DNA of 13,122 nt from contig JBBRVS010000164.1 in the NCBI GenBank assembly GCA_038246645.1, forward strand, positions 1-13,122. Direction: 5' to 3'. Source of the DNA: JAHCHG01 sp038246645. GTDB lineage: Bacteria; Acidobacteriota; Blastocatellia; Pyrinomonadales; Pyrinomonadaceae. The position numbers were made by a program, and so were the translations under genes. Positions 6,754 through 13,122 of this stretch are shown in pieces; positions within the stretch are counted from its first letter, which is position 1, and each line of letters begins with the position of its first letter. The notes under the pieces are model-generated. The model was not told the origin of the DNA and did not search any database. It saw only the letters and a program-made list of their open reading frames with translations.

Positions 6754-9204
6754 ATGAAACAACTTCAAACTCGTTATTTTGCAGTTCTATTTTTGCTTGC
6801 GTTGATTTTTTTACCCGAATCGGTTTCGGCAAAAGACGATTGGCTTCAGGTTCGCTCGAAAAATTTTAATCTGATCGGTAATGCCGGCGAAAAAGACATT
6901 CGCAAGGTCGCGACGAAACTCGAACAATTTCGCGAAAGTTTTCGTCTGCTTTTTACCAACACCAACGTAAATTCGCCGATTCCGACCAATGTCGTCGTTT
7001 TCAAAAGCAGCGGTTCGTACAAACCTTTTAAACCGAAACGCGCCGACGGAAAAATAGATGAATTCATCGCCGGATATTTTCAGCCCGGCGAAGATGTCAA
7101 TTATATTACGCTTTCCACGGGCGGCGAAATTGCCGATGTTTACGGCACGATCTTTCACGAATACGTCCATTTCATCATTGATACGAATTTCGGGAAATCC
7201 GACGTTCCGCCATGGTTTAATGAAGGTTTAGCGGAATATTACCAGACTTTTGAAATCGAAGACGACCAGAAAGTAAAACTCGGTTTGCCGCAAAACGGGC
7301 ATTTGGAACTTCTTCAGCAAACGAAACTGATTCCGCTCGACACGTTTTTCGGGATCAATAATTATTCTCTCGGTCAAAACGGAAATCATTCGCGCAGTAT
7401 TTTTTACGCGCAATCCTGGGCTTTGATTCACTATCTGCTGCAAAGCGGCAGATCCGAAGCTTTAGGAAAATTTTTAGACCTTTCGCTGAGAAATTCGCCG
7501 ACGGAAAAAACATTTCAGGACGCTTTTCAGATGAATTACGAGCAGATGGAAAAGGAATTGAAAAAATATGTGGCAAAACGCTCGTATCAGTATCAAATGG
7601 TAACGCTCAAGGAAAAACTCGTTTTCGACAATGAAATGCAGGTTTCCGCTTTGTCGGAAGGCGCGACCAACGCGTATCTCGGCGATCTGCTGTATCACAC
7701 GAATCGCGCCGATGATGCCGAAGCCTATCTGCAAAAGGCGATTGCCGCCGAACCGAAATCGAGTATGGCAAATACGACGCTCGGAATGGTAAAAATGCGG
7801 CAGAAAAAATATGATGAAGCGAAAACTTATCTCGACCGGGCAATCAGCGAAGACCAGCGAAATCACCGGGCTTTTTATCAATCGGCGTATCTTCTGAGCC
7901 GCGAAGATCGCGATGAATTCGGTTATGTGTCGGCTTTTCCGTCGGACAAAAGCGGTAAAATGCGCGAACTTTTGAAAAAGGCGATTCAAATAAATCCTTC
8001 TTTTACGGAAAGTTACGAGCTACTTGCGTTTGTTAATCTGGTCAATAACGAAGAATTGGAAGAATCAATCGAATATTTGAAAAAAGCTCTGCAATTTCAG
8101 CCCGGAAATCAGAGATACGCGCTGAGAATTGCCGAAATTTATCTGCGTCAGGAAAAATTCGATGAAGCCGGAAAGCTTGCCGGAAGAATTGCCGCGACGA
8201 CCGATGACGGCGAGGTCAAAGCCCGCGCCGAAAATCTGAGCGTCCAAGTTCGCCGGACACAGGAAAATTTTGCACAGAACGAAAAAGCGCGAAAAGACTA
8301 TGAAGAAGCGATTGCCAATGCCGAAAAAAGCGGCGGCAGAGTAGTTTTAACGCGCCGCACGTTCACCGAAGAAGGGTTATCGCCGGAAGCAATCGCCAAA
8401 TTGCGCGAGCAGGAAGAACTTGTTTCGATAAACCGCACCTTAAAAACACCGGAAGAAAACGAACAGCGAGTTTTAGGAAAAATTCAAAAAATCGAATGCA
8501 AAGGCGGCGCGGTAATTTACACGGTAAAAACCGCCGAAAACGAAACTCTGTTGCTTTCGAGCAAGGATTTTCAAAATCTGGAATTGTTCACATTCATTCA
8601 ATCAAATAATGTGCAGGTCGGGTGCGGAGAAAATCTTTCAAACGTGAATTCGGTTTTGTATTATAAAACGAATTCATCCGTCAAACCGGCGCATAAAGGC
8701 GAATTAACGGCAATTTCATTCGTGCCGGAAGGTTTTCGTTTTGTGGATTTTGAAAATGAAACCGAACAGGTCATCAAAGAAAGCGGCGAGATTTTCGAGC
8801 GAGATGAAAATTCTTCAACGCCAAACCCGACCGAAATGCCGGATTTTGAAGCACAGCGGCGCGATATGATGATGGAATCATTAAAGAAAGCGATGCGTGT
8901 GCCGCAATCGGGCGAAAAACGCGAGATCGGTTTCCTTAAAAAAATAGAATGCACGAGCAAAGGAACATTTTTTCATCTGAAATCCGCAACCACGACTTAT
9001 AAATTCCGCCAATCGTCGCCGCAATCGCCTGAATTAAAAGCATTTACGTCAGAAATGGAACAAGTTCAATTCGGCTGTAATTTGCAGCGCGTTGATGTTC
9101 CCGTAGTTTTTACCTACAAGGAAGAATTAAAGGGCAAAGATAAAACAAACGGCGAAATCATCGCGCTCGAATTCGTGCCGCGAAGTTTTAAATTAGAGCA
9201 ATAA
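6754..9204 (+). CDS. Secreted HExxH peptidase (peptidase MA/DUF1570-like) with TPRs and a duplicated C-terminal domain
   Basis: An 816-aa exported protein. Residues 1-26 are a Sec signal peptide ending SVSA. About 28-280 is a gluzincin-type zinc peptidase domain: HEYVH (135-139) gives two zinc ligands and the catalytic Glu136, and WFNEGLAEYY (154-163) supplies the likely third ligand. Tetratricopeptide repeats follow at about 304-480, e.g. AYLGDLLYHTNRADDAEAYL and the repeats after it. A helical linker (about 490-570) leads to two copies of an unrecognised ~88-residue domain (about 575-663 and 726-813). Both copies contain KIEC, a later FT, GC, GE(L/I), and end FVP--F. The role is unknown; envelope proteolysis or complex assembly is a guess. 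No Shine-Dalgarno site precedes ATG 6754. It is transcribed divergently from ptuA. The last codons and stop are included in a 48-bp tandem duplication. Confidence 0.8.
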   Translation: MKQLQTRYFAVLFLLALIFLPESVSAKDDWLQVRSKNFNLIGNAGEKDIRKVATKLEQFRESFRLLFTNTNVNSPIPTNVVVFKSSGSYKPFKPKRADGKIDEFIAGYFQPGEDVNYITLSTGGEIADVYGTIFHEYVHFIIDTNFGKSDVPPWFNEGLAEYYQTFEIEDDQKVKLGLPQNGHLELLQQTKLIPLDTFFGINNYSLGQNGNHSRSIFYAQSWALIHYLLQSGRSEALGKFLDLSLRNSPTEKTFQDAFQMNYEQMEKELKKYVAKRSYQYQMVTLKEKLVFDNEMQVSALSEGATNAYLGDLLYHTNRADDAEAYLQKAIAAEPKSSMANTTLGMVKMRQKKYDEAKTYLDRAISEDQRNHRAFYQSAYLLSREDRDEFGYVSAFPSDKSGKMRELLKKAIQINPSFTESYELLAFVNLVNNEELEESIEYLKKALQFQPGNQRYALRIAEIYLRQEKFDEAGKLAGRIAATTDDGEVKARAENLSVQVRRTQENFAQNEKARKDYEEAIANAEKSGGRVVLTRRTFTEEGLSPEAIAKLREQEELVSINRTLKTPEENEQRVLGKIQKIECKGGAVIYTVKTAENETLLLSSKDFQNLELFTFIQSNNVQVGCGENLSNVNSVLYYKTNSSVKPAHKGELTAISFVPEGFRFVDFENETEQVIKESGEIFERDENSSTPNPTEMPDFEAQRRDMMMESLKKAMRVPQSGEKREIGFLKKIECTSKGTFFHLKSATTTYKFRQSSPQSPELKAFTSEMEQVQFGCNLQRVDVPVVFTYKEELKGKDKTNGEIIALEFVPRSFKLEQ

Positions 9205-9289
9205 AAAGTCGGTAGCGTCGGCGTGAGCCGATGTGTAAAATTAGAGCAATAAAAAGTCGGTAGCGTCGGCGTGAGCCGATGTGTAAAAT
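9190..9289 (+). repeat. Two tandem 48-bp repeats, each with a GTAG-hairpin REP unit
   Basis: The period is exactly 48 bp; 9190-9241 is identical to 9238-9289. Each unit contains the last codons and stop of the upstream gene (LEQ-stop) and then GTAG (9212-9215; 9260-9263) directly followed by a hairpin: CGTCGGC, loop GTGA, GCCGATG (9216-9233; 9264-9281), seven pairs including one G-T. The second copy of the codon-like segment follows the true stop at 9202-9204, so it is not translated. This looks like a local duplication of a REP-bearing gene end. Confidence 0.85.
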
Positions 9290-9310
9290 CTTAGAAGCTG
9301 TTTGAAAAGT

Positions 9311-9439
9311 GGTAACGCTGCCGTCTCGGCGGCTGTCCTGAGATCGTCTCGGTCTCAGACTCCGTATTATTTTTTGAAAATTTAACGCCATCGGCGCGCG
9401 AGACGCACGCCGGACAGCCAGCGAGACGCTGGCGTTACC
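9311..9439. repeat. Imperfect inverted repeat with two covarying TCT-loop hairpins (REPIN-like)
   Basis: The outer arms are GGTAACG (9311-9317) and its complement (9433-9439). Inside each arm is a 6-bp hairpin: left CTGCCG-TCT-CGGCGG (9318-9332, one G-T pair), right CGCTGG read on the minus strand as CCAGCG-TCT-CGCTGG (9418-9432, perfect). Both are then followed by CTGTCC (9333-9338; complement 9412-9417). Flanks and loop are identical while the stems differ in sequence and stay paired. Further shared blocks (CGTCTCG) extend the similarity inward. No gene lies within. Confidence 0.72.
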
Positions 9440-9446
9440 TTTTTTT
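9418..9446 (+). terminator. Possible intrinsic terminator after the peptidase/TPR gene
   Basis: The right hairpin of the inverted element (stem 9418-9423/9427-9432), and the larger foldback that closes at 9439, are followed immediately by seven T residues (9440-9446), with more T after that. This fits rho-independent termination of plus-strand transcripts from the gene ending at 9204. It is not a good terminator in the opposite direction. Confidence 0.4.
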
Positions 9447-9456
9447 GAGTTTTTTT

Positions 9457-10578
9457 TTACCAGCCGCGATTGATTTCCCAACGGTCAACGATTTTTTCGT
9501 CGTCCAAAATGTGATAATGCGAATGCTGCAAAGCCGTTAAACAAGAATGATTTGCCAGAATCCGCACACGCAAGCCGACATTTAATTGGCTGAAAACCTT
9601 GGCATCCACGACCGAGATTTCGCCGTGTTCCTGCGAAAGGGATTCAACACGCAGATTTAGATCATTTCCTTCCAAATCATAAACTCGCCCGTAACCGCAA
9701 CTCGAATCAAACTCGACCGCGCCGCGATCTTTGGAAAGCGCGACCGCACCGGCATCAACGATGATTTTTTGCCTGTTTACGTCGCGGTGAACGACCGCCG
9801 CCAAAACCGTCAGAGCGCAATCTTCAAAGCCGCAACTTCCCAAAGTCGCCTGAAATGCGTCAAAGAAAATATAATTTCCGCAGCGAAATTCCGTAATGCC
9901 TTCAAGATCGTCAATCGCGCTGAAGGTCGGTGTCGAACCGATGCTCACCGCCGGAACTTCCAAACCTTTTCCGCGCAGATTTTCCGCCAGTTTTCGCATT
10001 AAATCTCTTTCCGTTTGCGCTGTTTCGAGCAGTTTTTCCGGTGTTTCAGCGTGATAAGAGTGTCCGGCGTGCGTCAGAATTCCGGCAAAATTCAAGTTTG
10101 AAGAATCCGCGATCTTTCGGGGAATTTCAAACGCTTCCCTCGTCCGCGGTGCAACTCCGCAGCGATGATAACCGATGTCAATTTTGACAAAAACATCGAG
10201 ATTGATATTTTCGCGTTTTGCCGCTTCATTTAATAACCCGACAGTTTCCGCGTCGTCCGTCAAAACCGAAAATTTTTCTATAGTTCGCGCAATTTCAAAC
10301 ACTTCCGCAAACTTTCCGCGCTCGACGGGAACACCGTAAGTTATATCTGAAAACCCGTTTTTCGAGAAAAAATGCGCTTCCGAAAGCGTCGAAACCATAA
10401 TTCCGCCAAACGTCTTTTCGGTCTGAATTTTGGCAATTTCCAAACACCGATGAGTTTTAACGTGCGGGCGCAGTTTTACATTTAATTCCTTAGCGCGGCT
10501 CGAAATGCGTTCGGCGTTGCGATTCATTCGCGCAAAATCAACGATTAATGACGGCGTTTTAATGGTTTCCAAGTTCAT
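9457..10578 (-). CDS. PLP-dependent D-threonine aldolase / D-serine dehydratase-like enzyme (alanine racemase fold)
   Basis: A 373-aa cytoplasmic enzyme of the fold-III PLP family covering D-threonine aldolase and eukaryote-type D-serine dehydratase, which cleave or deaminate D-3-hydroxy amino acids. The PLP lysine is Lys41 in RPHVKTH (37-43), just after a typical TPSLIVD start (8-14). GILTHAGHSY, SIGSTPTF (phosphate-binding loop) and FRCGNYIFFD follow in family order. Near the C-terminus NHSC (343-346) gives the His/Cys pair that binds the metal in D-serine dehydratases, followed by HYH. Which of the two reactions it performs cannot be decided from sequence. The gene stands alone on this strand. 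No ribosome site precedes ATG 10578. Confidence 0.85.
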   Translation of the reverse strand: MNLETIKTPSLIVDFARMNRNAERISSRAKELNVKLRPHVKTHRCLEIAKIQTEKTFGGIMVSTLSEAHFFSKNGFSDITYGVPVERGKFAEVFEIARTIEKFSVLTDDAETVGLLNEAAKRENINLDVFVKIDIGYHRCGVAPRTREAFEIPRKIADSSNLNFAGILTHAGHSYHAETPEKLLETAQTERDLMRKLAENLRGKGLEVPAVSIGSTPTFSAIDDLEGITEFRCGNYIFFDAFQATLGSCGFEDCALTVLAAVVHRDVNRQKIIVDAGAVALSKDRGAVEFDSSCGYGRVYDLEGNDLNLRVESLSQEHGEISVVDAKVFSQLNVGLRVRILANHSCLTALQHSHYHILDDEKIVDRWEINRGW

Positions 10579-10585
10579 AAAATAA

Positions 10586-10615
10586 ATTATACACCGGGCT
10601 AAATATTATATTATA
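10586..10615 (-). promoter_or_regulatory. Candidate -10 boxes of the D-threonine aldolase-like gene
   Basis: On the minus strand, TATAATATAAT (10615-10605) and another TATAAT (10591-10586) precede the gene. No convincing -35 box is seen. Use of the nearer box, only seven bases from the ATG, would make an almost leaderless message, in keeping with the absent Shine-Dalgarno site. Confidence 0.3.
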
Positions 10616-10774
10616 GCGTCTGATACAACTTATTAGAAAATAATTTGAAATTCAAAGGCAGAAACCCGCGCGTCAGCAAGGATGTCAAAACCATAAAATT
10701 CTAAATAGTTTTATCATCAACTATAAGAAAGTCCGGCATTTTAGCTTTAAATTTTTAATCGAAAAAAAAAGTTG
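10616..10774. other. AT-rich intergenic stretch with a GC-rich patch
   Basis: No gene or RNA is recognised between the divergent promoters. Most is AT-rich. A patch of ACCCGCGCG and following bases (about 10664-10680) stands out and may be the decayed remnant of a dispersed repeat, but no partner copy lies in the window. Confidence 0.3.
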
Positions 10775-10803
10775 TTGACAAAATTTTTTACCTGATTTAA
10801 TCT
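10775..10803 (+). promoter_or_regulatory. Promoter of the PadR cluster
   Basis: A perfect TTGACA (10775-10780) is followed at 17 bp by TAATCT (10798-10803), a weak -10. It precedes the PadR ATG by about 31 bp. The strong -35 with a poor -10 suits a regulated promoter. Confidence 0.5.
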
Positions 10804-10806
10804 AAA

Positions 10807-10817
10807 TACAATTTGTA
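10807..10817. promoter_or_regulatory. Candidate PadR operator
   Basis: TACAA-T-TTGTA is a 5-bp inverted repeat just downstream of the -10, where a bound dimer would block transcription. PadR proteins commonly autorepress through such dyads; assignment to this gene is inference. Confidence 0.35.
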
Positions 10818-10834
10818 AGACAGGGAAAAATATA

Positions 10835-11152
10835 ATGAATAATGAATTTCCGAAATTATCGAGTAAAGAATTCAAAATTCTCCAATTGCTGATTTCCAAT
10901 GGCGAAATGTTCGGACTCGAAATGATCGAATCATCAGAAGGCGAACTCAAACGCGGGACGATTTACGTCACGCTTCAAAGAATGGGCGACAAAGGCTACG
11001 TCGAATCCCGCGAAGAACCTCGGACGCATCCCGAAATCGGCATTCCGCGCCGCAAATATTCGGCAACAGGCTTAGGCGAAAGAGTTTATCAAACGAATTT
11101 AAAAGCGCAGGAATTTTTCAATTCCGAACTAGCATGGGGAGGAATTAATTAG
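10835..11152 (+). CDS. PadR family transcriptional regulator
   Basis: A 105-aa winged-helix DNA-binding protein. The order is LSSKEFKILQLLISNGEMFGLEMI (helices 1-2), GELKRGTIYVTLQRMGDKGYV (recognition helix; the RGTIY-TL-RM pattern is diagnostic) and the wing SREEPRTHPEIGIPRRKYSATGLG. It lacks the longer C-terminal dimerisation helices of full-length PadR, so it belongs to the short subgroup. An AGGGA ribosome site (10822-10826) is nine bases from the ATG. It ends one base before the next gene and probably controls that operon, likely including itself through the dyad at 10807-10817. Short PadR proteins often sit beside the genes they repress; the ligand is unknown. Confidence 0.87.
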   Translation: MNNEFPKLSSKEFKILQLLISNGEMFGLEMIESSEGELKRGTIYVTLQRMGDKGYVESREEPRTHPEIGIPRRKYSATGLGERVYQTNLKAQEFFNSELAWGGIN

Positions 11153-11153
11153 T

Positions 11154-11735
11154 ATGAGGAAATTACCAATTGGTGTAGAAACAGATTATGAATTTGACTC
11201 GTATCAATGGGTTCTTAAAACTTTAAAATTATTTTCAAATATTTTTGGAAATAACTTGTTTTATCAACCTAGATATGAATACGTAAGAGGCGAAAAACTT
11301 ATTATAAAACTGGTTGATTTACTAAATGAAAACAGAGTGATTTATAGCCAAATTTTCTTTCCTCTTCAATTTGATTTTATAGACGATCCAAAAATTCTTG
11401 AAGAAGAGTTAGAAATGTTTGCAAAAAGTTGGCGAAAAGATATATTGTATTCGCCAAAATTAAATCAATTAAAAACAATAAAATTAACCATTCCTGTAAA
11501 TTACAAATTGCTATCTATTAGTAAATTCCTTTTTTCTCCAAAAAATCAAAAAGAAGTGTTTGAACTAATTATTGCTGATTGGAATGATGAAATCTATGAA
11601 GTATTAGAGAAAAATAAAGATGCGAGTTTGTTTATAATAAATGCGCGCTATACTTACGCTTTTATAGTAGCGATGTGGATGAAAAGTCCAATTGGCAGTT
11701 TGATTGAATTAGTTATCAAGATTGCAAAACCATAA
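11154..11735 (+). CDS. AT-rich gene of unknown function in the PadR operon
   Basis: A 193-aa protein I do not recognise. It starts one base after the PadR stop, with a strong GGGGAGG ribosome site inside the end of padR (11136-11142), so both are surely co-transcribed. The first ~160 residues are soluble with alternating hydrophobic/charged stretches (a Y-rich early part, then EEELEMFAKSWRKD and a KLTIPV strand). The C-terminal ~30 residues (ARYTYAFIVAMWMKSP onwards) are hydrophobic and could insert into or lie on a membrane. No catalytic motif or signal peptide is seen. The codons are clearly more AT-rich than those of all neighbours, including the PadR and UPF0175 genes on either side, which suggests recent acquisition or relaxed selection. 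It is a real gene by frame length, ribosome site and coupling. Confidence 0.7.
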   Translation: MRKLPIGVETDYEFDSYQWVLKTLKLFSNIFGNNLFYQPRYEYVRGEKLIIKLVDLLNENRVIYSQIFFPLQFDFIDDPKILEEELEMFAKSWRKDILYSPKLNQLKTIKLTIPVNYKLLSISKFLFSPKNQKEVFELIIADWNDEIYEVLEKNKDASLFIINARYTYAFIVAMWMKSPIGSLIELVIKIAKP

Positions 11736-11739
11736 AAAT

Positions 11740-11982
11740 ATGACGACATTAACATTAAATTTACCCAAAACAGTGCAGTTTGAAGAACGCGAACTTTTGT
11801 TGATTTTGGCGACCAAACTTTACGAACAAGGCAAACTTTCGCTCGGTCAAGCCGCCGAACTCGCCGGATTTTCTAAACGTGCGTTTATGGAAATTTTAGG
11901 CAACTACGGCGTTTCGATCTTTAATTATTCGGCGGATGATTTAGAACGCGATTTGGAAAATGCAAAAAACTATCATATCTGA
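11740..11982 (+). CDS. UPF0175 family antitoxin-like protein
   Basis: An 80-aa protein with the UPF0175 layout: an N-terminal strand (LTLNLPKTV), then LATKLYEQGKLSLGQAAELAGFSKRAFMEILGNYGV (24-58), a helix-turn-helix-like core, and an acidic tail with DDLERDLENA. UPF0175 proteins are the usual upstream partners of DUF3368 PIN-domain toxins and are taken to be their antitoxins and autoregulators. ATG 11740 is chosen over a TTG six codons upstream that overlaps the preceding gene; it begins four bases after that gene's stop. The downstream PIN gene begins at 11960 inside this one, a 23-base overlap typical of such pairs. That partner is broken, so this may be an orphan antitoxin. Confidence 0.82.
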   Translation: MTTLTLNLPKTVQFEERELLLILATKLYEQGKLSLGQAAELAGFSKRAFMEILGNYGVSIFNYSADDLERDLENAKNYHI

Positions 11983-12418
11983 TACAAGTTGTCTGATTTT
12001 GCCGGAAAAGATCGGTGAACTCGATTTGCTTCACGAAGTTTTCGGCGAAATTCTCGTTACTCAAGATATTGCCGATGAATATGGCTCAATTCTTCCGAAC
12101 TGGATTTCTATTCAAAATCCGATAAATAAAAAATATTAGGAAATTTTAGAAGCCAGCATTGATAAAGGCGAAGCGAGTGCGATTGCTTTAGCCGTTGAAT
12201 TTGTTGATTGCCTTTTAATCATTGACGATCTAAAAGGCAGAAATTTAGCGGAAACTCTCGGAATAAAAATTACCGGAACTTTCGGTTTAATTCTCGAAGC
12301 CAAGCTTTCCGGCAAAATCAGTTCGGTCAAGTCTTTACTGGAGAAAATTAAGCAGACCGACTTTCATTTTTCAGCCGAGATCGAAAAGAAAATTTTGGCA
12401 AAAGCAAACGAAATTTAA
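11960..12418 (+). pseudogene. PIN-domain (DUF3368) toxin interrupted by an in-frame TAG
   Basis: Reading from ATG 11960 gives MQKTIISDTSCLIL..., a DUF3368 PIN-domain ribonuclease start with the first catalytic Asp8. Codon 60 (12137-12139) is TAG. The same frame then continues without another stop as EILEASIDKGEASAIALA... with the remaining acids expected for the site (Glu71, Asp89/Asp90 in LIIDD), GRNLAETLGIKITGTFG and a normal end at 12416-12418. The full frame of 152 codons is the usual family length. A one-base change (for example CAG to TAG in KKY-Q-EIL) explains the break. The 59-residue product would lack most active-site acids and should be inactive. Real mutation, sequencing error and amber readthrough cannot be told apart here. 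The end overlaps the uvrA stop by four bases, convergently. Confidence 0.85.
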
Positions 12419-13122
12419 TTCTTAAAATAATCCTTCAAATATTTTCCCGTGTGCGATTTCTTAATTTTCATAACTTCTTCGGGCGTTCCGGTGGCGACGA
12501 TTTCGCCGCCGCCGATTCCGCCTTCGGGTCCGAGATCAATAATATAATCAGCGGTTTTTATCACGTCCAAATTGTGTTCGATGACCAGCAGACTTGCGCC
12601 GTTATCTAATAAAGCATTGAATGCGGCGAGCAGTTTGTTGATGTCGTCGAAATGCAAACCGGTCGTCGGTTCGTCGAAGATGAACAGCGTTTTTGATTTG
12701 GTTTTTGTCGCTAAGTGAGCCGCGAGTTTGACGCGTTGCGCTTCGCCGCCCGAAAGAGTCGTCGCCGATTGTCCGAGCCGCAAATATCCCAAGCCGACAT
12801 CATCTAAAACCTTGATTTTATTGATTAGTTTTTTGACATCTTTGAAGAAAACGAGTCCTTCGCGCACGGTCAACTGCAAAACTTCGGCGATGTTTTTGCC
12901 TTTGTATCGCACGTCTAAAATTTCATCGCGGAAACGCGTTCCGCGGCAATCTTCGCAGGTTAATTCGACATCGGCGAGAAACTGCATTTCGACTGTCACC
13001 GTGCCGCTTCCCTGACAGGTTTCGCAGCGTCCGCCGGGAACATTGAAGGAAAAATGCGAAGCGGTGTAACCTTTTGTTTTTGAAAGATTTGTCGCGGCAA
13101 AAACCTCGCGAATCGCGTCATA
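12415..13122 (-). CDS. uvrA: UvrABC excinuclease subunit A, C-terminal part (cut by window edge)
   Basis: The damage-recognition ATPase of nucleotide excision repair; about the last 235 of roughly 940 residues are present and the frame is open to the window edge at 13122. The fragment starts in YDAIREVFAATNLS, includes the C-terminal zinc finger (GGRCETCQGSG and LTCEDCRGTRF), then the ABC signature TTLSGGEAQRVKLA, Walker B LFIFDEPTTGLH and H-loop VIEHNLDVI, and closes with DLGPEGG and TGTPEEV. An internal ATG at 12999 is not the start. All motifs are intact, so the gene looks functional. Its stop overlaps the end of the PIN-toxin remnant by four bases, leaving no room for a separate terminator. 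Confidence 0.96.
   Translation of the reverse strand, partial: YDAIREVFAATNLSKTKGYTASHFSFNVPGGRCETCQGSGTVTVEMQFLADVELTCEDCRGTRFRDEILDVRYKGKNIAEVLQLTVREGLVFFKDVKKLINKIKVLDDVGLGYLRLGQSATTLSGGEAQRVKLAAHLATKTKSKTLFIFDEPTTGLHFDDINKLLAAFNALLDNGASLLVIEHNLDVIKTADYIIDLGPEGGIGGGEIVATGTPEEVMKIKKSHTGKYLKDYFKN

Noticed and set aside
7474..7989. Minus-strand frame of 171 codons within the peptidase/TPR gene
   Set aside because: It is antisense to a coherent TPR domain; the composition is that of a shadow frame.
9190..9289. Possible CRISPR array because of directly repeated 48-bp units
   Set aside because: Only two abutting copies with no spacers, and the unit includes a gene end and a stop codon.

Overview
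The window reads as a chromosomal segment of a moderate-GC bacterium. Protein style, sparse Shine-Dalgarno sites and abundant small palindromic intergenic repeats suggest an Acidobacteriota (Blastocatellia-like) genome. This is inference: no rRNA or other phylogenetic marker is present apart from partial uvrA and cca.

Layout. 1-207: a pair of inverted REP-like hairpins, then the leader of cca. 208-2497 (+): cca (tRNA CCA-end nucleotidyltransferase with HD domain), followed closely by an exported dienelactone-hydrolase-family protein. 2508-2606: a second inverted-repeat element. 2617-4291 (+): an EntS-like MFS exporter and a small DUF2695 protein. 4331-6548 (-): a two-gene Septu-type anti-phage system, ptuA (ABC-type ATPase) then ptuB (HNH nuclease). 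6549-6753: divergent promoter region. 6754-9204 (+): a secreted HExxH peptidase/TPR protein with a duplicated C-terminal domain that I do not recognise. 9190-9446: a tandem 48-bp repeat that includes the gene's stop codon, then a third paired-hairpin element ending in a T-run. 9457-10578 (-): a PLP-dependent D-threonine aldolase/D-serine dehydratase-like enzyme. 10775-12418 (+): a small accessory cluster of a PadR regulator, a very AT-rich gene of unknown function, a UPF0175 antitoxin-like protein and a PIN-domain (DUF3368) toxin broken by an in-frame TAG. 12415-13122 (-): the C-terminal quarter of uvrA, running off the window.

How it fits together. Housekeeping genes (cca, uvrA) and metabolic/envelope genes (DLH, MFS, peptidase, D-amino-acid enzyme) are interrupted by two accessory islets: Septu, and the PadR/unknown/toxin-antitoxin cluster. 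The most distinctive non-coding signal is a set of REP/REPIN-like elements. In two of the paired elements (13-109 and 9311-9439) the hairpin stems differ between the two halves by compensatory changes, while loops and flanks are conserved. Two families (13-109 and 9212-9281) carry a GTAG tetranucleotide immediately 5' of the hairpin, as REP elements mobilised by RAYT/TnpA-REP transposases do. No such transposase lies in the window. Apart from Septu, nothing here is clearly a complete new system. The best candidates for something undescribed are the PadR-linked 193-aa protein and the duplicated C-terminal domain of the peptidase/TPR protein.
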